Positions 17,853-25,857 of a DNA stretch of 64,000 nt are shown in pieces. The notes beneath the pieces were generated by a model. It was not told where the DNA came from. It saw only the letters and a program-made list of their open reading frames with translations, and did not search any database. This DNA comes from JAANXG01 sp049583715 (GTDB lineage: Bacteria > Pseudomonadota > Gammaproteobacteria > Arenicellales > JAANXG01), in contig JBAUWJ010000190.1 of the NCBI GenBank assembly GCA_049583715.1, positions 1-64,000 of the forward strand. Direction: 5' to 3'. Position 1 is the stretch's first letter; each line of letters begins with the position of its first letter. A program made the translations under genes and the position numbers.

Positions 17853-17991
17853 CTGGGGAAGCCCTGATTAATCGCTTACGCCGTCATTGTGAGCGCAGCG
17901 AAGCAATCCAGGATGCCTGCCATTCCACGCTTTCCGGATTGCTTCGTCGCGTCGCTCCTCGCAATGACAGCATTAATCAGAGCTTCCCTAG
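17853..17991 (-). mobile_element. MITE-like hairpin element, copy 1
   Basis: This 139-base element has terminal inverted repeats; read on the minus strand it starts CTAGGGAAGCTCTGATTAAT and ends with the complementary sequence plus CCAGG-like bases. Inside is the widespread CGTCATTGCGAGG...GAAGCAATCC palindrome. Copy 2 at 37947-38080 is over 90 percent identical by eye and lies in the opposite orientation. The minus-strand gene ending at 17988 takes its TAG stop from the element's terminal CTAG. No transposase is encoded. Confidence 0.85.
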
Positions 17992-18950
17992 ATGAGGTTC
18001 CGCAGCATCAGCTCCGGGGGATGCGGGTTAAGGTAGACCTGGCGCTGCATGTAGTCGTCGGGATGGCGGCGGAAATGGTGATTCAGCAGCGTCAAGGGCA
18101 CAACCAGGGGCACCTCTCCCAGCCGGTATCGCTCGATGAGCTCGTTGAGCTCGCGTTTGTCCTCGGCGTCGATCCGTGACTTGAGATAACCCTGGACGTG
18201 CTTGAGCACGTTGGTGTGATTCCTTCTCGTGGCAGGGGTCCGCAGTGCACGCATGAGGGCGGCGATATAGTGCTCCGCGAAATGGTCCGGGTCCTCGTCG
18301 CCGCAGGAGGCGACCGACCGGCCGAGCTGGCGATAGGCTTGCTGGCTGTGCGCCATGACCAACAGCTTGTGACGGGTATGGAAGTCGACGATGCCCGCGG
18401 CGCTCGCACCGCGCTCCATCATGCCCTGCCAGCGCCTGTAGGTGAACACCCGGTCGATGAAGCTTTCGCGGAGCATGGGATCGTTCAGGCGGCCCTCTTC
18501 TTCGACCGGCAGCTCCGGCCAGCACTCCATCAACGTCCGGGCGAACTGCCCGACACCGTCCCGGGTGGGCATACCGCCGGCATGGTGCACCTTCACCCGC
18601 TCCATGCCGCAGCTCGGAGACTTGCTCTTCAATATGTATCCACTCAGGTCACGGTGAGCGTCCACGATTCGCCGGCCGCAATCATGCAAAGGCCCGGTGA
18701 CGTCCATCTGCGGCCGCTTGACTCCAACGACGCGCACGGTGCCGTGTCGCCGCTCCAGGTGAATCGGATCTCTCGGGACACCGAGCCCGATCTCCATCTC
18801 CGGGCACACCGGCACGAACTGGAAATAACGGCTCAGTACGCCGTTGACGAAGGCGTCCTTCTTGTGGCTCCCGTCGAACCGCACTTCCCGGCCCAGCAGG
18901 CAGCTGCTCACGCCGATCTTGATCGTCGGCGTGGCCCCGGGTGTGCTCAC
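17988..18950 (-). CDS. DUF523-DUF1722 protein (YbgA family)
   Basis: This 320-residue protein has an N-terminal DUF523 domain (about 8-155: GVSSCLLGREVRFDGSHKK, FVPVCPEMEIGLGVPR, ILKSKSPSCGMERV) with conserved cysteines. A C-terminal DUF1722 helical domain follows (about 190-310: HTRHKLLVMAHSQQAYRQLGR). Family members are often next to photolyase genes, and here hemH and a photolyase follow, supporting a link to DNA photorepair or cofactor handling, though the function is unknown. The start is GTG 18950 overlapping the hemH stop (GTGA). The TAG stop coincides with the end of a MITE-like element, so the last residues could be altered relative to an ancestral gene. Confidence 0.88.
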   Translation of the reverse strand: MSTPGATPTIKIGVSSCLLGREVRFDGSHKKDAFVNGVLSRYFQFVPVCPEMEIGLGVPRDPIHLERRHGTVRVVGVKRPQMDVTGPLHDCGRRIVDAHRDLSGYILKSKSPSCGMERVKVHHAGGMPTRDGVGQFARTLMECWPELPVEEEGRLNDPMLRESFIDRVFTYRRWQGMMERGASAAGIVDFHTRHKLLVMAHSQQAYRQLGRSVASCGDEDPDHFAEHYIAALMRALRTPATRRNHTNVLKHVQGYLKSRIDAEDKRELNELIERYRLGEVPLVVPLTLLNHHFRRHPDDYMQRQVYLNPHPPELMLRNLI

Positions 18951-20047
18951 TGCTGCGCGCCCAGAGCGATCGCCCGCGCCCGCCGTTGTTTCAGCTCATC
19001 GGGCTTCGCGGGACCCTCGAACTCGGGCCAGCCACGGGTGTGCTCCTCGATCAGGCCGAGCAGCATCTGAACGTGGGCAGGCTCGTCGTTCAAACACGGA
19101 ATGTACTGAAACGACTCGCCGCCGGACTTCTCGAAGAGCTCGCGGTTCTGCATCGCGATCTCTTCGAGTGTTTCCAGGCAATCCACTGAGAATCCGGGGC
19201 AAACCACGTCGACGCTGCGGATACCGCGCGCCGGCAGCCCCTTGAGCGTCTCGTCGCAGTAAGGTTCGAGCCACGGCTCGCGGCCGAAGCGGGACTGGAA
19301 GACGACCATCCACTGGTCGTCCCGAAGGTCCAGCTTCCCGGCGAGCAAACGCGCCGTGGCCCGGCATTGGCAGTGGTAGGGGTCTCCCTGGAGCAGTGAA
19401 CGCCTGGGCACCCCGTGAAAGGATATCAGCAGCAGCTCGCCGCGGTGCTGCTCCGCCCAGACCCGGTGCACTCGATCCGCCAGCGCCTCGATATAGGCCG
19501 GGTGGTCGTGGTAGCCGGTCACGAAGCGCAGCTCGGGCACCCGGCGCCATCCCCTCAGCTCCCTGCTCACCGCGTCGAAGGTGGACCCGGTGGCCGCGCC
19601 GGAGTACTGCGGATACATCGGCAGCACGAGCAGGCGATCGAGCTGCGCGTCGAGCATCTGCCGCAGCACGAATGATGTGGAAGGCTCGCCGTAGCGCATG
19701 GCGATCTTGACCAGGGGCTGCTGCGGGAACCGCTCGCCGATCTTGCCGACCAGATCATCGGCGAGCCGCCGGGTGTTCATCAGCAAAGGAGAGCCTTCCC
19801 CGGTCCAGATCCTGCGGTAGGCGCGCGCACTGCGCGCCGGGCGCAGGTTCAGGATCACGAGGTTCAGGACCAGCCACCACAACGGCCGGGGCAGCTCGAC
19901 CACGCGGGGATCGGAGAGGAACTCCTTCAAGTACCGGCGCAGCTCGCGGGCAGTCGGCGCCTGAGGCGTACCGAGATTGGTGAGCAGGACACCGGCGCGC
20001 AGCGGCTGGTCGTGGCGAAACCCGGGTTGACCGAGATAGTCACTCAT
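18947..20047 (-). CDS. hemH: Ferrochelatase
   Basis: This 366-residue enzyme inserts Fe2+ into protoporphyrin IX to make haem. Landmarks are GVLLTNLGTPQAPT, IWTGEGSPLL, VLPMYPQYSGAATGS, LLISFHGVPRRSL (catalytic His), VVFQSRFGREPWLEPY and VVCPGFSVDCLETLEEI. The protein ends with a basic tail. Its stop overlaps the start of the DUF523/DUF1722 gene, and it is divergent from the photolyase gene. Confidence 0.95.
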   Translation of the reverse strand: MSDYLGQPGFRHDQPLRAGVLLTNLGTPQAPTARELRRYLKEFLSDPRVVELPRPLWWLVLNLVILNLRPARSARAYRRIWTGEGSPLLMNTRRLADDLVGKIGERFPQQPLVKIAMRYGEPSTSFVLRQMLDAQLDRLLVLPMYPQYSGAATGSTFDAVSRELRGWRRVPELRFVTGYHDHPAYIEALADRVHRVWAEQHRGELLLISFHGVPRRSLLQGDPYHCQCRATARLLAGKLDLRDDQWMVVFQSRFGREPWLEPYCDETLKGLPARGIRSVDVVCPGFSVDCLETLEEIAMQNRELFEKSGGESFQYIPCLNDEPAHVQMLLGLIEEHTRGWPEFEGPAKPDELKQRRARAIALGAQQ

Positions 20048-20130
20048 TCATGCATGCTCCGAGGGAAAGCCGGATGGTGCATCTATACTCTACGTATTCC
20101 CCTTGCGCATGCAAATCGAAAGAACTCACT

Positions 20131-21582
20131 TTGTCCATTCCCATCATCGTCTGGTTTCGCAGGGATCTGCGCCTGCATGACAATCCCGCCCTGCGTTCCG
20201 CGCACGATGAGGGAGGCCCGGTCATCCCCGTCTACGTCTACGCTCCGGAGGAAGAAGAGCCGTGGCGTCCGGGCGCGGCGAGCCGGTGGTGGCTGCATCA
20301 CAGCCTCGGGGCCCTCGACGCCAGCCTCGGGGCGGTGGGATTCCCACTGCTCATTCTAAGGGGGGATACATCGTCGACGCTGATGATGCTGTGCCGGCGC
20401 ACGCGTGCTCGCGCCGTGTACTGGAACCGGCTCTACGACCCGGCGGTTGTGGCGCGCGATGCGCGGGTCGAGACGGTGCTGCGGAAGATCGGTGTCGAGA
20501 CCCGCAGCTTTCCCGGCTATCTGTTGCGGGAGCCCGGTGAGGTGATGACGGCTGCCGGGACACCCTACAAGGTCTTCACCCCGTACAGCCACGCCGTCTT
20601 CCGGCTCGGAGATCCCCCCGAGGCCGTGGCGGCCCCGAGCGGCCAGGCCTCGTCCGAGCACGGCGTAGACAGTGAAGGTGTAGACGCCCTGCGCTTGCTG
20701 CCGCGAATACGCTGGGACACGGGCCTGCGCGAGGCCTGGCAACCCGGAGAGGCCGGGGCCTGGCAACGCGCCGAAGCGTTCGTCACCCCGGATGACTTCG
20801 ACTACGCCGGCAGCCGCGACCGGCCGGACCGGGATGGCATATCGAGGCTGTCTCCCCATCTCCATTTCGGCGAGATCTCGCCCCGCGCGCTCTGGCATGC
20901 GCTCATGCGGTCCCTTGCAGGCCGGGGCCGGGAAGAGGAGGCGTTTGCGTACCTGAGGCAGCTCCTGTGGCGGGACTTTGCTCATCAATTGCTGTTTCAT
21001 TTCCCGCGAATCACGGAGGACAACTTCAAACCGGCATTCGACGCATTCCCCTGGCGCAGCGACCCCGCGCTGCTCGAAGCCTGGCATCGGGGTGAGACGG
21101 GCATACCCCTGATCGACGCCGGGATGCGGGAGCTGTGGCATACGGGATTCATGCACAACCGCGTGCGCATGAACGTCGCGTCGTTCCTCACCAAGAACGC
21201 GGGTATCGACTGGCGTATCGGGGCGCGCTGGTTCTGGGACACCCTGGTCGATGCCAATCTCGCCAACAACACCCTGGGCTGGCAGTGGGTGACCGGCAGC
21301 GGCCCGGATGCGGCGCCCTACTTCCGCATATTCAACCCGGTGACCCAGAGTCGCCGCTTCGACCCGAACGGCACTTACATCCGGCACTGGGTGCCCGCGC
21401 TGTCATCCCTGCCCGCCCGTTACGTCCACTCTCCCTGGACCGCCCCCAAGGCCGTTCTCGATAAGGCGGGCGTCCGTGTCGGAAAGGACTATCCCAGCCC
21501 CGTGGTCGACCTGAAAGCGTCCCGGCAGCGAGCCCTCGACGCCTACAAGCGCTCCGTCGCAGTGCTCGGGTATCCAAGGTAA
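20131..21582 (+). CDS. phrB: Deoxyribodipyrimidine photolyase
   Basis: This 483-residue protein (if started at TTG 20131) begins SIPIIVWFRRDLRLHDNPAL, the typical photolyase N-terminal antenna-domain start. The FAD domain shows LSPHLHFGEISPRALW, WRDFAHQLLFHFP, GETGIPLIDAGMRELW, FMHNRVRMNVASFLTKN and WVTGSGPDAAPYFRIFNP. It repairs cyclobutane pyrimidine dimers using light. The frame is open from ATG 20050, but residues 1-27 of that longer form do not fit the family, and no good ribosome-binding site marks any start. It is divergent from hemH and the DUF523/DUF1722 gene. Confidence 0.93.
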   Translation: MSIPIIVWFRRDLRLHDNPALRSAHDEGGPVIPVYVYAPEEEEPWRPGAASRWWLHHSLGALDASLGAVGFPLLILRGDTSSTLMMLCRRTRARAVYWNRLYDPAVVARDARVETVLRKIGVETRSFPGYLLREPGEVMTAAGTPYKVFTPYSHAVFRLGDPPEAVAAPSGQASSEHGVDSEGVDALRLLPRIRWDTGLREAWQPGEAGAWQRAEAFVTPDDFDYAGSRDRPDRDGISRLSPHLHFGEISPRALWHALMRSLAGRGREEEAFAYLRQLLWRDFAHQLLFHFPRITEDNFKPAFDAFPWRSDPALLEAWHRGETGIPLIDAGMRELWHTGFMHNRVRMNVASFLTKNAGIDWRIGARWFWDTLVDANLANNTLGWQWVTGSGPDAAPYFRIFNPVTQSRRFDPNGTYIRHWVPALSSLPARYVHSPWTAPKAVLDKAGVRVGKDYPSPVVDLKASRQRALDAYKRSVAVLGYPR

Positions 21583-21660
21583 TTACAACCCGACGCTCCC
21601 CGCATCCGTCTGGGTCGGTCGGACCTCGTTCCCGATGATCTCCGACACTCCCCACATCCC

Positions 21661-21885
21661 TGTGGGTCGGAATTCATTCCGACAAGCATCGTTTGACGGT
21701 GCTTGTGCGGCTAAGGCTTACCGAGCTTATGCGGGAGTACCCCGCATGAACCGGGAAGGGTCTTTGTCGAGCGTCTCGAGGCAGGAGCCGAGAGCGAGCC
21801 TACATGGATGTACTTGCGGCGTATCGACAAAGACCCTTCCCGGTTCATGCCCGAACGCTGCTTCCTTCGTTTGGGATCGGAGGAA
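21661..21885 (+). repeat. Composite palindromic repeat, copy A (core in orientation 1)
   Basis: The copy starts with an 18-base palindrome, GTCGGAATTCATTCCGAC (21666-21683). After about 60 bases it has two perfectly complementary 27-base arms (21744-21770 and 21824-21850) enclosing a 53-base core that begins gcgtctcgaggcaggagccg. The right flank continues to about 21885. The same flanks occur at copy B in reverse, but the core there is flipped relative to the flanks. No gene is seen in 21583-22091 apart from this repeat. Confidence 0.85.
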
Positions 21886-22091
21886 ACAGCGCAGAGGATC
21901 CTGTCTGGGGGGCCGATCTTCTTGCCACGGGCTCGAGGGGGAACGGTGGTTCCTTGATAGTCCCGAGGCACCTCCCCCAGCCCATGCGCTCCGTGGTCCT
22001 TTCAGCTACGCCGCGTACACCCCCTCTCTGGGAAACACCAACCTCGAAGGCCCCGGATCAGCGAGCGAGACCTACTTCAACCAGATACAAC

Positions 22092-23186
22092 TTACGCGTC
22101 CCCCGATACCTTCATCGTCGGATGGATATGCTGGCGGGCGAAGTCGACCATGCGTTTCAGCGACTTTTCCGCCTCCACGCGGATGGCCTCCTCGATGACG
22201 ATCTCGTTGTCGCCGGTATCCAGTACATGCTCCAGCCGGTCCAGGTCGTTCAGCTTCATCCACGGGCAGTGGGCACAGCTCTTGCAGGTGCCTCCTTCCC
22301 CGGCTGTGGGTGCGGCGATGAAAATCTTGTGCGGCGCCTTCTCCCGCATCTTGTGAAAGATGCCGTCTTCGGTGGCGACGATGAACGTCTGCTCGTCCAT
22401 CTCCAGGGCCGCCTGGATAATCTGGCTGGTCGATCCCACACGATCCGCCAGCGCGATCACCTCGGGCGGTGACTCCGGATGAACCAGAACTGCGGCCTCG
22501 GGATGAGCCTTCTTCATTTCAGCGAGCTCGCGTGCCTTGAACTCCTCGTGCACCACGCAGGCCGACTGCCACAACAGCATGTCGGCCCCGGTTTGCCTTT
22601 GCACGTACTGTCCCAGATACCGGTCCGGAGCCCAGAGAATCTTCTCCCCGCGCGCCTTCAGATACTCGACGACCTTCAGCGCAATCGACGAGGTAACGAC
22701 CCAATCGGCGCGGGCCTTCACCGCGGCGCTGGTATTGGCGTACACCACCACGGTCCTGTCGGGGTTGGCGTCGCAGAATCGGGAGAACTCCAATGCAGGG
22801 CAGCCCAGGTCCAGGGAACACTCGGCCTGCTTGTCCACCACCAGCACGCGCTTCTCCGGGCTCAGGATCTTGGCCGTCTCACCCATGAACCTCACGCCCG
22901 CTACGATCACCGTCTTCGCCGAATGCTCGTAGCCGAAACGCGCCATCTCCAGGGAGTCCGCCACAAAGCCACCGGTTTCGTCAGCCAGGTCCTGCAGGTC
23001 GTAGTCGACGTAATAGTGGGCCACCAGCACCGCGTCCTGCTCGCTCAGCTTCTGCTTGATCCGCGCGACCGTCGCGGCCTTCTCGTCCGTGTCCATGCCC
23101 CGGTGCTTCACAGAACGCGCCCGCAGGGCCGCCATATCTATCTGGGCCTGCAGCTCGTCGGATATTGAATTCAGTGCTGCCGTCAT
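22092..23186 (-). CDS. nadA: Quinolinate synthase
   Basis: This 364-residue enzyme condenses iminoaspartate with dihydroxyacetone phosphate to quinolinate in NAD synthesis and carries a 4Fe-4S cluster. Visible segments are LVAHYYVDYDLQDLAD, GGFVADSLEMARF, ILSPEKRVLVVDKQAECSL and the cysteines in LDLGCPALEF, WQSACVVHEEF and GGTCKSCAHCPWMK. ATG 23186 has AGGAG seven bases upstream; a TTG two codons earlier is less likely. The AGGAG overlaps the TAG of the NrtR-like gene (TAGGAG), so the two genes form a coupled operon. nadB and nadC are not present. Confidence 0.95.
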   Translation of the reverse strand: MTAALNSISDELQAQIDMAALRARSVKHRGMDTDEKAATVARIKQKLSEQDAVLVAHYYVDYDLQDLADETGGFVADSLEMARFGYEHSAKTVIVAGVRFMGETAKILSPEKRVLVVDKQAECSLDLGCPALEFSRFCDANPDRTVVVYANTSAAVKARADWVVTSSIALKVVEYLKARGEKILWAPDRYLGQYVQRQTGADMLLWQSACVVHEEFKARELAEMKKAHPEAAVLVHPESPPEVIALADRVGSTSQIIQAALEMDEQTFIVATEDGIFHKMREKAPHKIFIAAPTAGEGGTCKSCAHCPWMKLNDLDRLEHVLDTGDNEIVIEEAIRVEAEKSLKRMVDFARQHIHPTMKVSGDA

Positions 23187-23195
23187 TGCCAACTC

Positions 23196-23876
23196 CTACT
23201 TGAGATAGTGAATGGCGTCGCGGGACGTGTATCGGTACAGGCGAGCCGGCCGGTGTGAGCCGTTGCATCGCTTCCGGTCGGTCGCCTCGACGTGCGCCAT
23301 GGCCAGTACGCGTTTACGGAAATTCCTCTTGTCGATCGGCCGGGAGCAGATCGTCTCGTAGACCTGCTGGAGCTCGCTCAGGGTGAAGTACTCGGGCATG
23401 AGCTGAAAGGCAATGGTGGAGTACTCGAGCTTGGCCTCCAGCCGCTCGCGCGCGACAAGAATGATCTCCTCGTGATCGAGGTGCAGATCAGGCAGATCTC
23501 CCGCGGCATGCCAGGTGCTCCGCGAGAGCGGCTCCACCGCCTGAAGTCGATCGCCGGAAACGAGCGCGTAATAGGCGACGGACACCACCCTTGCCTCCGG
23601 ATGCCGGTCAGGGCGGCCGAAGGTATAGAGCTGCTCGAGGTAGACGTCCTTGAGGCCGGTCTGGACCCGAAGCGCGCGCTGTGCGCACTCGTCCAGCGGC
23701 TCGCCGACGCCCGGGCAGCCGCCCGGCAGCGCCCAGGATGCCCCGGCGGTACGCGGATCCCGGCGGACCAGCAGGACCTCCAGGCGAGCCCGGCGAACCG
23801 CGAAGATCACGATATCGGTGGAAACCTGAAAGAGCGCGGGCCGGGTCCCGGCATGACTAGTTAGTGTAGATTGCAC
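23196..23876 (-). CDS. nrtR: NrtR-type Nudix-related transcriptional regulator of NAD metabolism
   Basis: This 226-residue protein has an N-terminal Nudix-like domain (about 18-150) and a C-terminal winged helix (about 160-226: LPEYFTLSEL-type helix, IDKRNFRKRVLAMAHV, RPARLYRYTSRDA). The Nudix box runs from Gly53 to Leu75. Gly53, Glu59, Arg67, Gly74 and Leu75 are kept, but the three catalytic glutamates are Ala68, Val71 and Gln72, so hydrolysis is unlikely and ligand sensing likely. NrtR proteins repress NAD biosynthesis or salvage genes and respond to ADP-ribose. Its coupling to nadA supports that role. The start is taken as GTG 23876, only eight bases after a good -10 box, implying a leaderless message. 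Confidence 0.82.
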   Translation of the reverse strand: MQSTLTSHAGTRPALFQVSTDIVIFAVRRARLEVLLVRRDPRTAGASWALPGGCPGVGEPLDECAQRALRVQTGLKDVYLEQLYTFGRPDRHPEARVVSVAYYALVSGDRLQAVEPLSRSTWHAAGDLPDLHLDHEEIILVARERLEAKLEYSTIAFQLMPEYFTLSELQQVYETICSRPIDKRNFRKRVLAMAHVEATDRKRCNGSHRPARLYRYTSRDAIHYLK

Positions 23877-23884
23877 ACGAACTA
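23858..23884 (-). promoter_or_regulatory. Candidate operator palindrome over the nrtR start codon
   Basis: This 27-base imperfect palindrome pairs tagttagtgtaga (23858-23870) with tgcacacgaacta (23872-23884); 10 of 13 positions match. It starts at the last base of the predicted -10 box and covers the GTG start. The position is ideal for autorepression of the nrtR-nadA operon. The assignment to NrtR is inference from position. Confidence 0.55.
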
Positions 23885-23912
23885 TGATAAGCCCACATGG
23901 GACCAAATTCAA
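23884..23912 (-). promoter_or_regulatory. Sigma-70-type promoter of the nrtR-nadA operon
   Basis: On the minus strand there is TTGAAT (23907-23912), a 17-base spacer, and TATCAT (23884-23889). This gives four of six -35 and five of six -10 consensus bases. The predicted transcription start lies at or next to the GTG start of nrtR. Confidence 0.6.
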
Positions 23913-23961
23913 TAGCGCCGAGTTCACCCCGGGAAGGGTGAGCACGGGAGTCGTGGCGGGG

Positions 23962-25677
23962 CTACCGGATAACGATATCCGGCTGCGCCGTGCTGGTACT
24001 CCTGATCTTGCTCAGGGCAGCCTGCATTTGACGTTCCCACTGCCTGACCACCTTTTCGGGTGGCCCGGCTCGCCCCGTCACGTCTCCGAGCGCCGTCTTC
24101 ATGTTCCAACGCACCGACTGGACGAAGCTGGAGTCGACGCCCGTCCCCGTGTTGTACATCCAACCGAGGATGGGATAAACCGGGGCATACTTCTGGTCCG
24201 CCAGCTCGAGGGCCAGCTTCGCGGCGGCGCGCAGGTTGGGCCTGGATCCGAATATATTCCCAAGGACCAGGTTGTACTTCGCGTCCCGCACGCCCGCCGT
24301 CGAAGCACGGGTCAACCAGTACAACGCACGGTCCTCGTTGCGCTCTACCCCGTCGCCGTTGCCGTAAGCCACGCCGAGGTAGAACTCGGAAGTGGCGTGC
24401 CCCTGCTCCGCCGCCTCTTCGTAGGAACGCACGGTGCTGGACATATGGTCTACGCTCGCCGCTTTGTAGTCCCAGTCCTGGCCGGCGGCAGGCTTGACGG
24501 TGTTGTTCTGGACCAGCTTGGGGGCGGTGCCCGCTGCGGCCGAGCTCGGCGGCGGGCCGCCGGACACGGGCACATCGTTGATCGTGGGCTGCGGTACCGG
24601 CGGCGGCGCGTCGCGCGGTGCGGGCGCCACCGGCATCGATGGCGGCGCCTCGGCGGGAGCGAGAAGCCGGGAAACCATCTTCTTGAGATCGGGGCCGTGA
24701 CCCGGGCTCGCCTCGAAGGTGAACCGGTAGCCATGCGACCACAACAGCAACAGTGTCGCCGGCAACACCAGCCCGACCAACACGACCAGGGACCAGTATC
24801 CCCTGCCGGAGCGGCGGGCATTCGTCCCCCGGGATGCGTCCGCCAAACGGCCGGTGTGGAGGTCGAGCTCCAGCTCGTCGAGTCGCGACGCCAGGGTTGT
24901 GCAGTCGGCTATGCGCTGATCCGGGTCCTTGGCCATCAGATCGTCCAACAGTTCCTGGCACGCGGAAAGCTCCTCCGGCAGGCGCGGAATGGGATCGTTG
25001 ATATGAGCGTATAACAGCGACATGCTGCCCTTGACGTCGAAGGGCGGCCGGCCGGTCAGCATCTCGTAGAGAATCACGCCGAGGGCGTAGATGTCCGAAC
25101 GCGCGTCGCAGCCCTGGCCCTGGGCCTGCTCGGGGCTGATATACCGGGGAGTGCCGACCACGATCCCGACACTGGTGAAGGCGGTATCCTGGGATTCCGA
25201 TTTGGCGATCCCAAAGTCGGTGAGCACCGGGTCGCCGTTTTCCCGGAACAGGATGTTCTCCGGCTTCACGTCTCTATGGAAGACGCCCGCCCGATGCGCA
25301 CAGCCGAGCGAGTCGTTGATCGAGCGCAACAGGGCCAGGGCCCGTCCGGGCTCCATCGGCGCCTTCATGCGGTCCTTGAGGCTGCCGCCCGGGAGATACT
25401 CCATCGCGATATACGGGCGGTGGTTGACCACGGCGACGTCGTACACCGTGACGATCCCCGGGTGCTTGAGCTGGGCTACGGTCTGGCCTTCCCGGATGAA
25501 GCGCTTGTTGAACCCCTCCTCGACGGCCAGGACCGGAGACATGATCTTGATGGCGACCCGTCTGTCGAGCAGCTCATGCCGGGCGAGGTGCACCGTGGAT
25601 ACGCCGCCCCGACCGAGCTCCGTCAGGATCTCGTAGCCGGGCAGATCCAGGGCAAATTCGGCGTGTCTGTGGGCCAT
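23962..25677 (-). CDS. Membrane Ser/Thr protein kinase with C-terminal Sel1-like repeats
   Basis: This 571-residue protein has a kinase domain (about 15-270) with the glycine-rich loop LGRGGVSTVH, Lys44 (VAIKIM), HRDVKPEN with Asp136, DFG with Asp154 and VGTPRYISPEQ in the activation segment. One transmembrane helix (about 294-313) is followed by a proline-rich linker (about 340-390) and Sel1/TPR-like repeats (about 415-535: EFYLGVAYGNGDGVERNEDRA, then ILGWMYNTGTGVDSSFV). The kinase therefore lies in the cytoplasm and the repeats in the periplasm, where they may bind cell-wall or protein ligands instead of the usual PASTA domains. ATG 25677 is chosen because the upstream frame lacks homology. 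No phosphatase partner is adjacent. Confidence 0.9.
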   Translation of the reverse strand: MAHRHAEFALDLPGYEILTELGRGGVSTVHLARHELLDRRVAIKIMSPVLAVEEGFNKRFIREGQTVAQLKHPGIVTVYDVAVVNHRPYIAMEYLPGGSLKDRMKAPMEPGRALALLRSINDSLGCAHRAGVFHRDVKPENILFRENGDPVLTDFGIAKSESQDTAFTSVGIVVGTPRYISPEQAQGQGCDARSDIYALGVILYEMLTGRPPFDVKGSMSLLYAHINDPIPRLPEELSACQELLDDLMAKDPDQRIADCTTLASRLDELELDLHTGRLADASRGTNARRSGRGYWSLVVLVGLVLPATLLLLWSHGYRFTFEASPGHGPDLKKMVSRLLAPAEAPPSMPVAPAPRDAPPPVPQPTINDVPVSGGPPPSSAAAGTAPKLVQNNTVKPAAGQDWDYKAASVDHMSSTVRSYEEAAEQGHATSEFYLGVAYGNGDGVERNEDRALYWLTRASTAGVRDAKYNLVLGNIFGSRPNLRAAAKLALELADQKYAPVYPILGWMYNTGTGVDSSFVQSVRWNMKTALGDVTGRAGPPEKVVRQWERQMQAALSKIRSTSTAQPDIVIR

Positions 25678-25803
25678 CGCGGTGTCTGAGTCCGGAACGC
25701 GTGTTGCGCACCTGCAAGAATAGCGCAACGGGCCGGTGTTTCTAAGGCCTGGCCTTCCCCTGCACCGACGGGCGGGCCTTATACGGTGGACGGGAGAACA
25801 TGG

Positions 25804-25840
25804 GGCAAAAACAAAACCGCCGGCCTGGGCCGGCGGTTTG
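25804..25840 (-). terminator. Intrinsic terminator of the histone H1-like gene
   Basis: A perfect 12-base-pair stem (25814-25825 with 25828-25839, aaaccgccggcc / ggccggcggttt) around a two-base loop is followed on the minus strand by TGTTTTTGC. It sits 19 bases beyond the stop codon of the lysine-rich gene. Confidence 0.85.
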
Positions 25841-25857
25841 AAGGGCAAATCTGCTGC

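Noticed and set aside
20050..20130. ATG start for the photolyase at 20050.
   Set aside because: The extra 27 residues (HAPRESRMVHLYSTYSPCAC) do not resemble the family N-terminus, although the true start codon remains uncertain.
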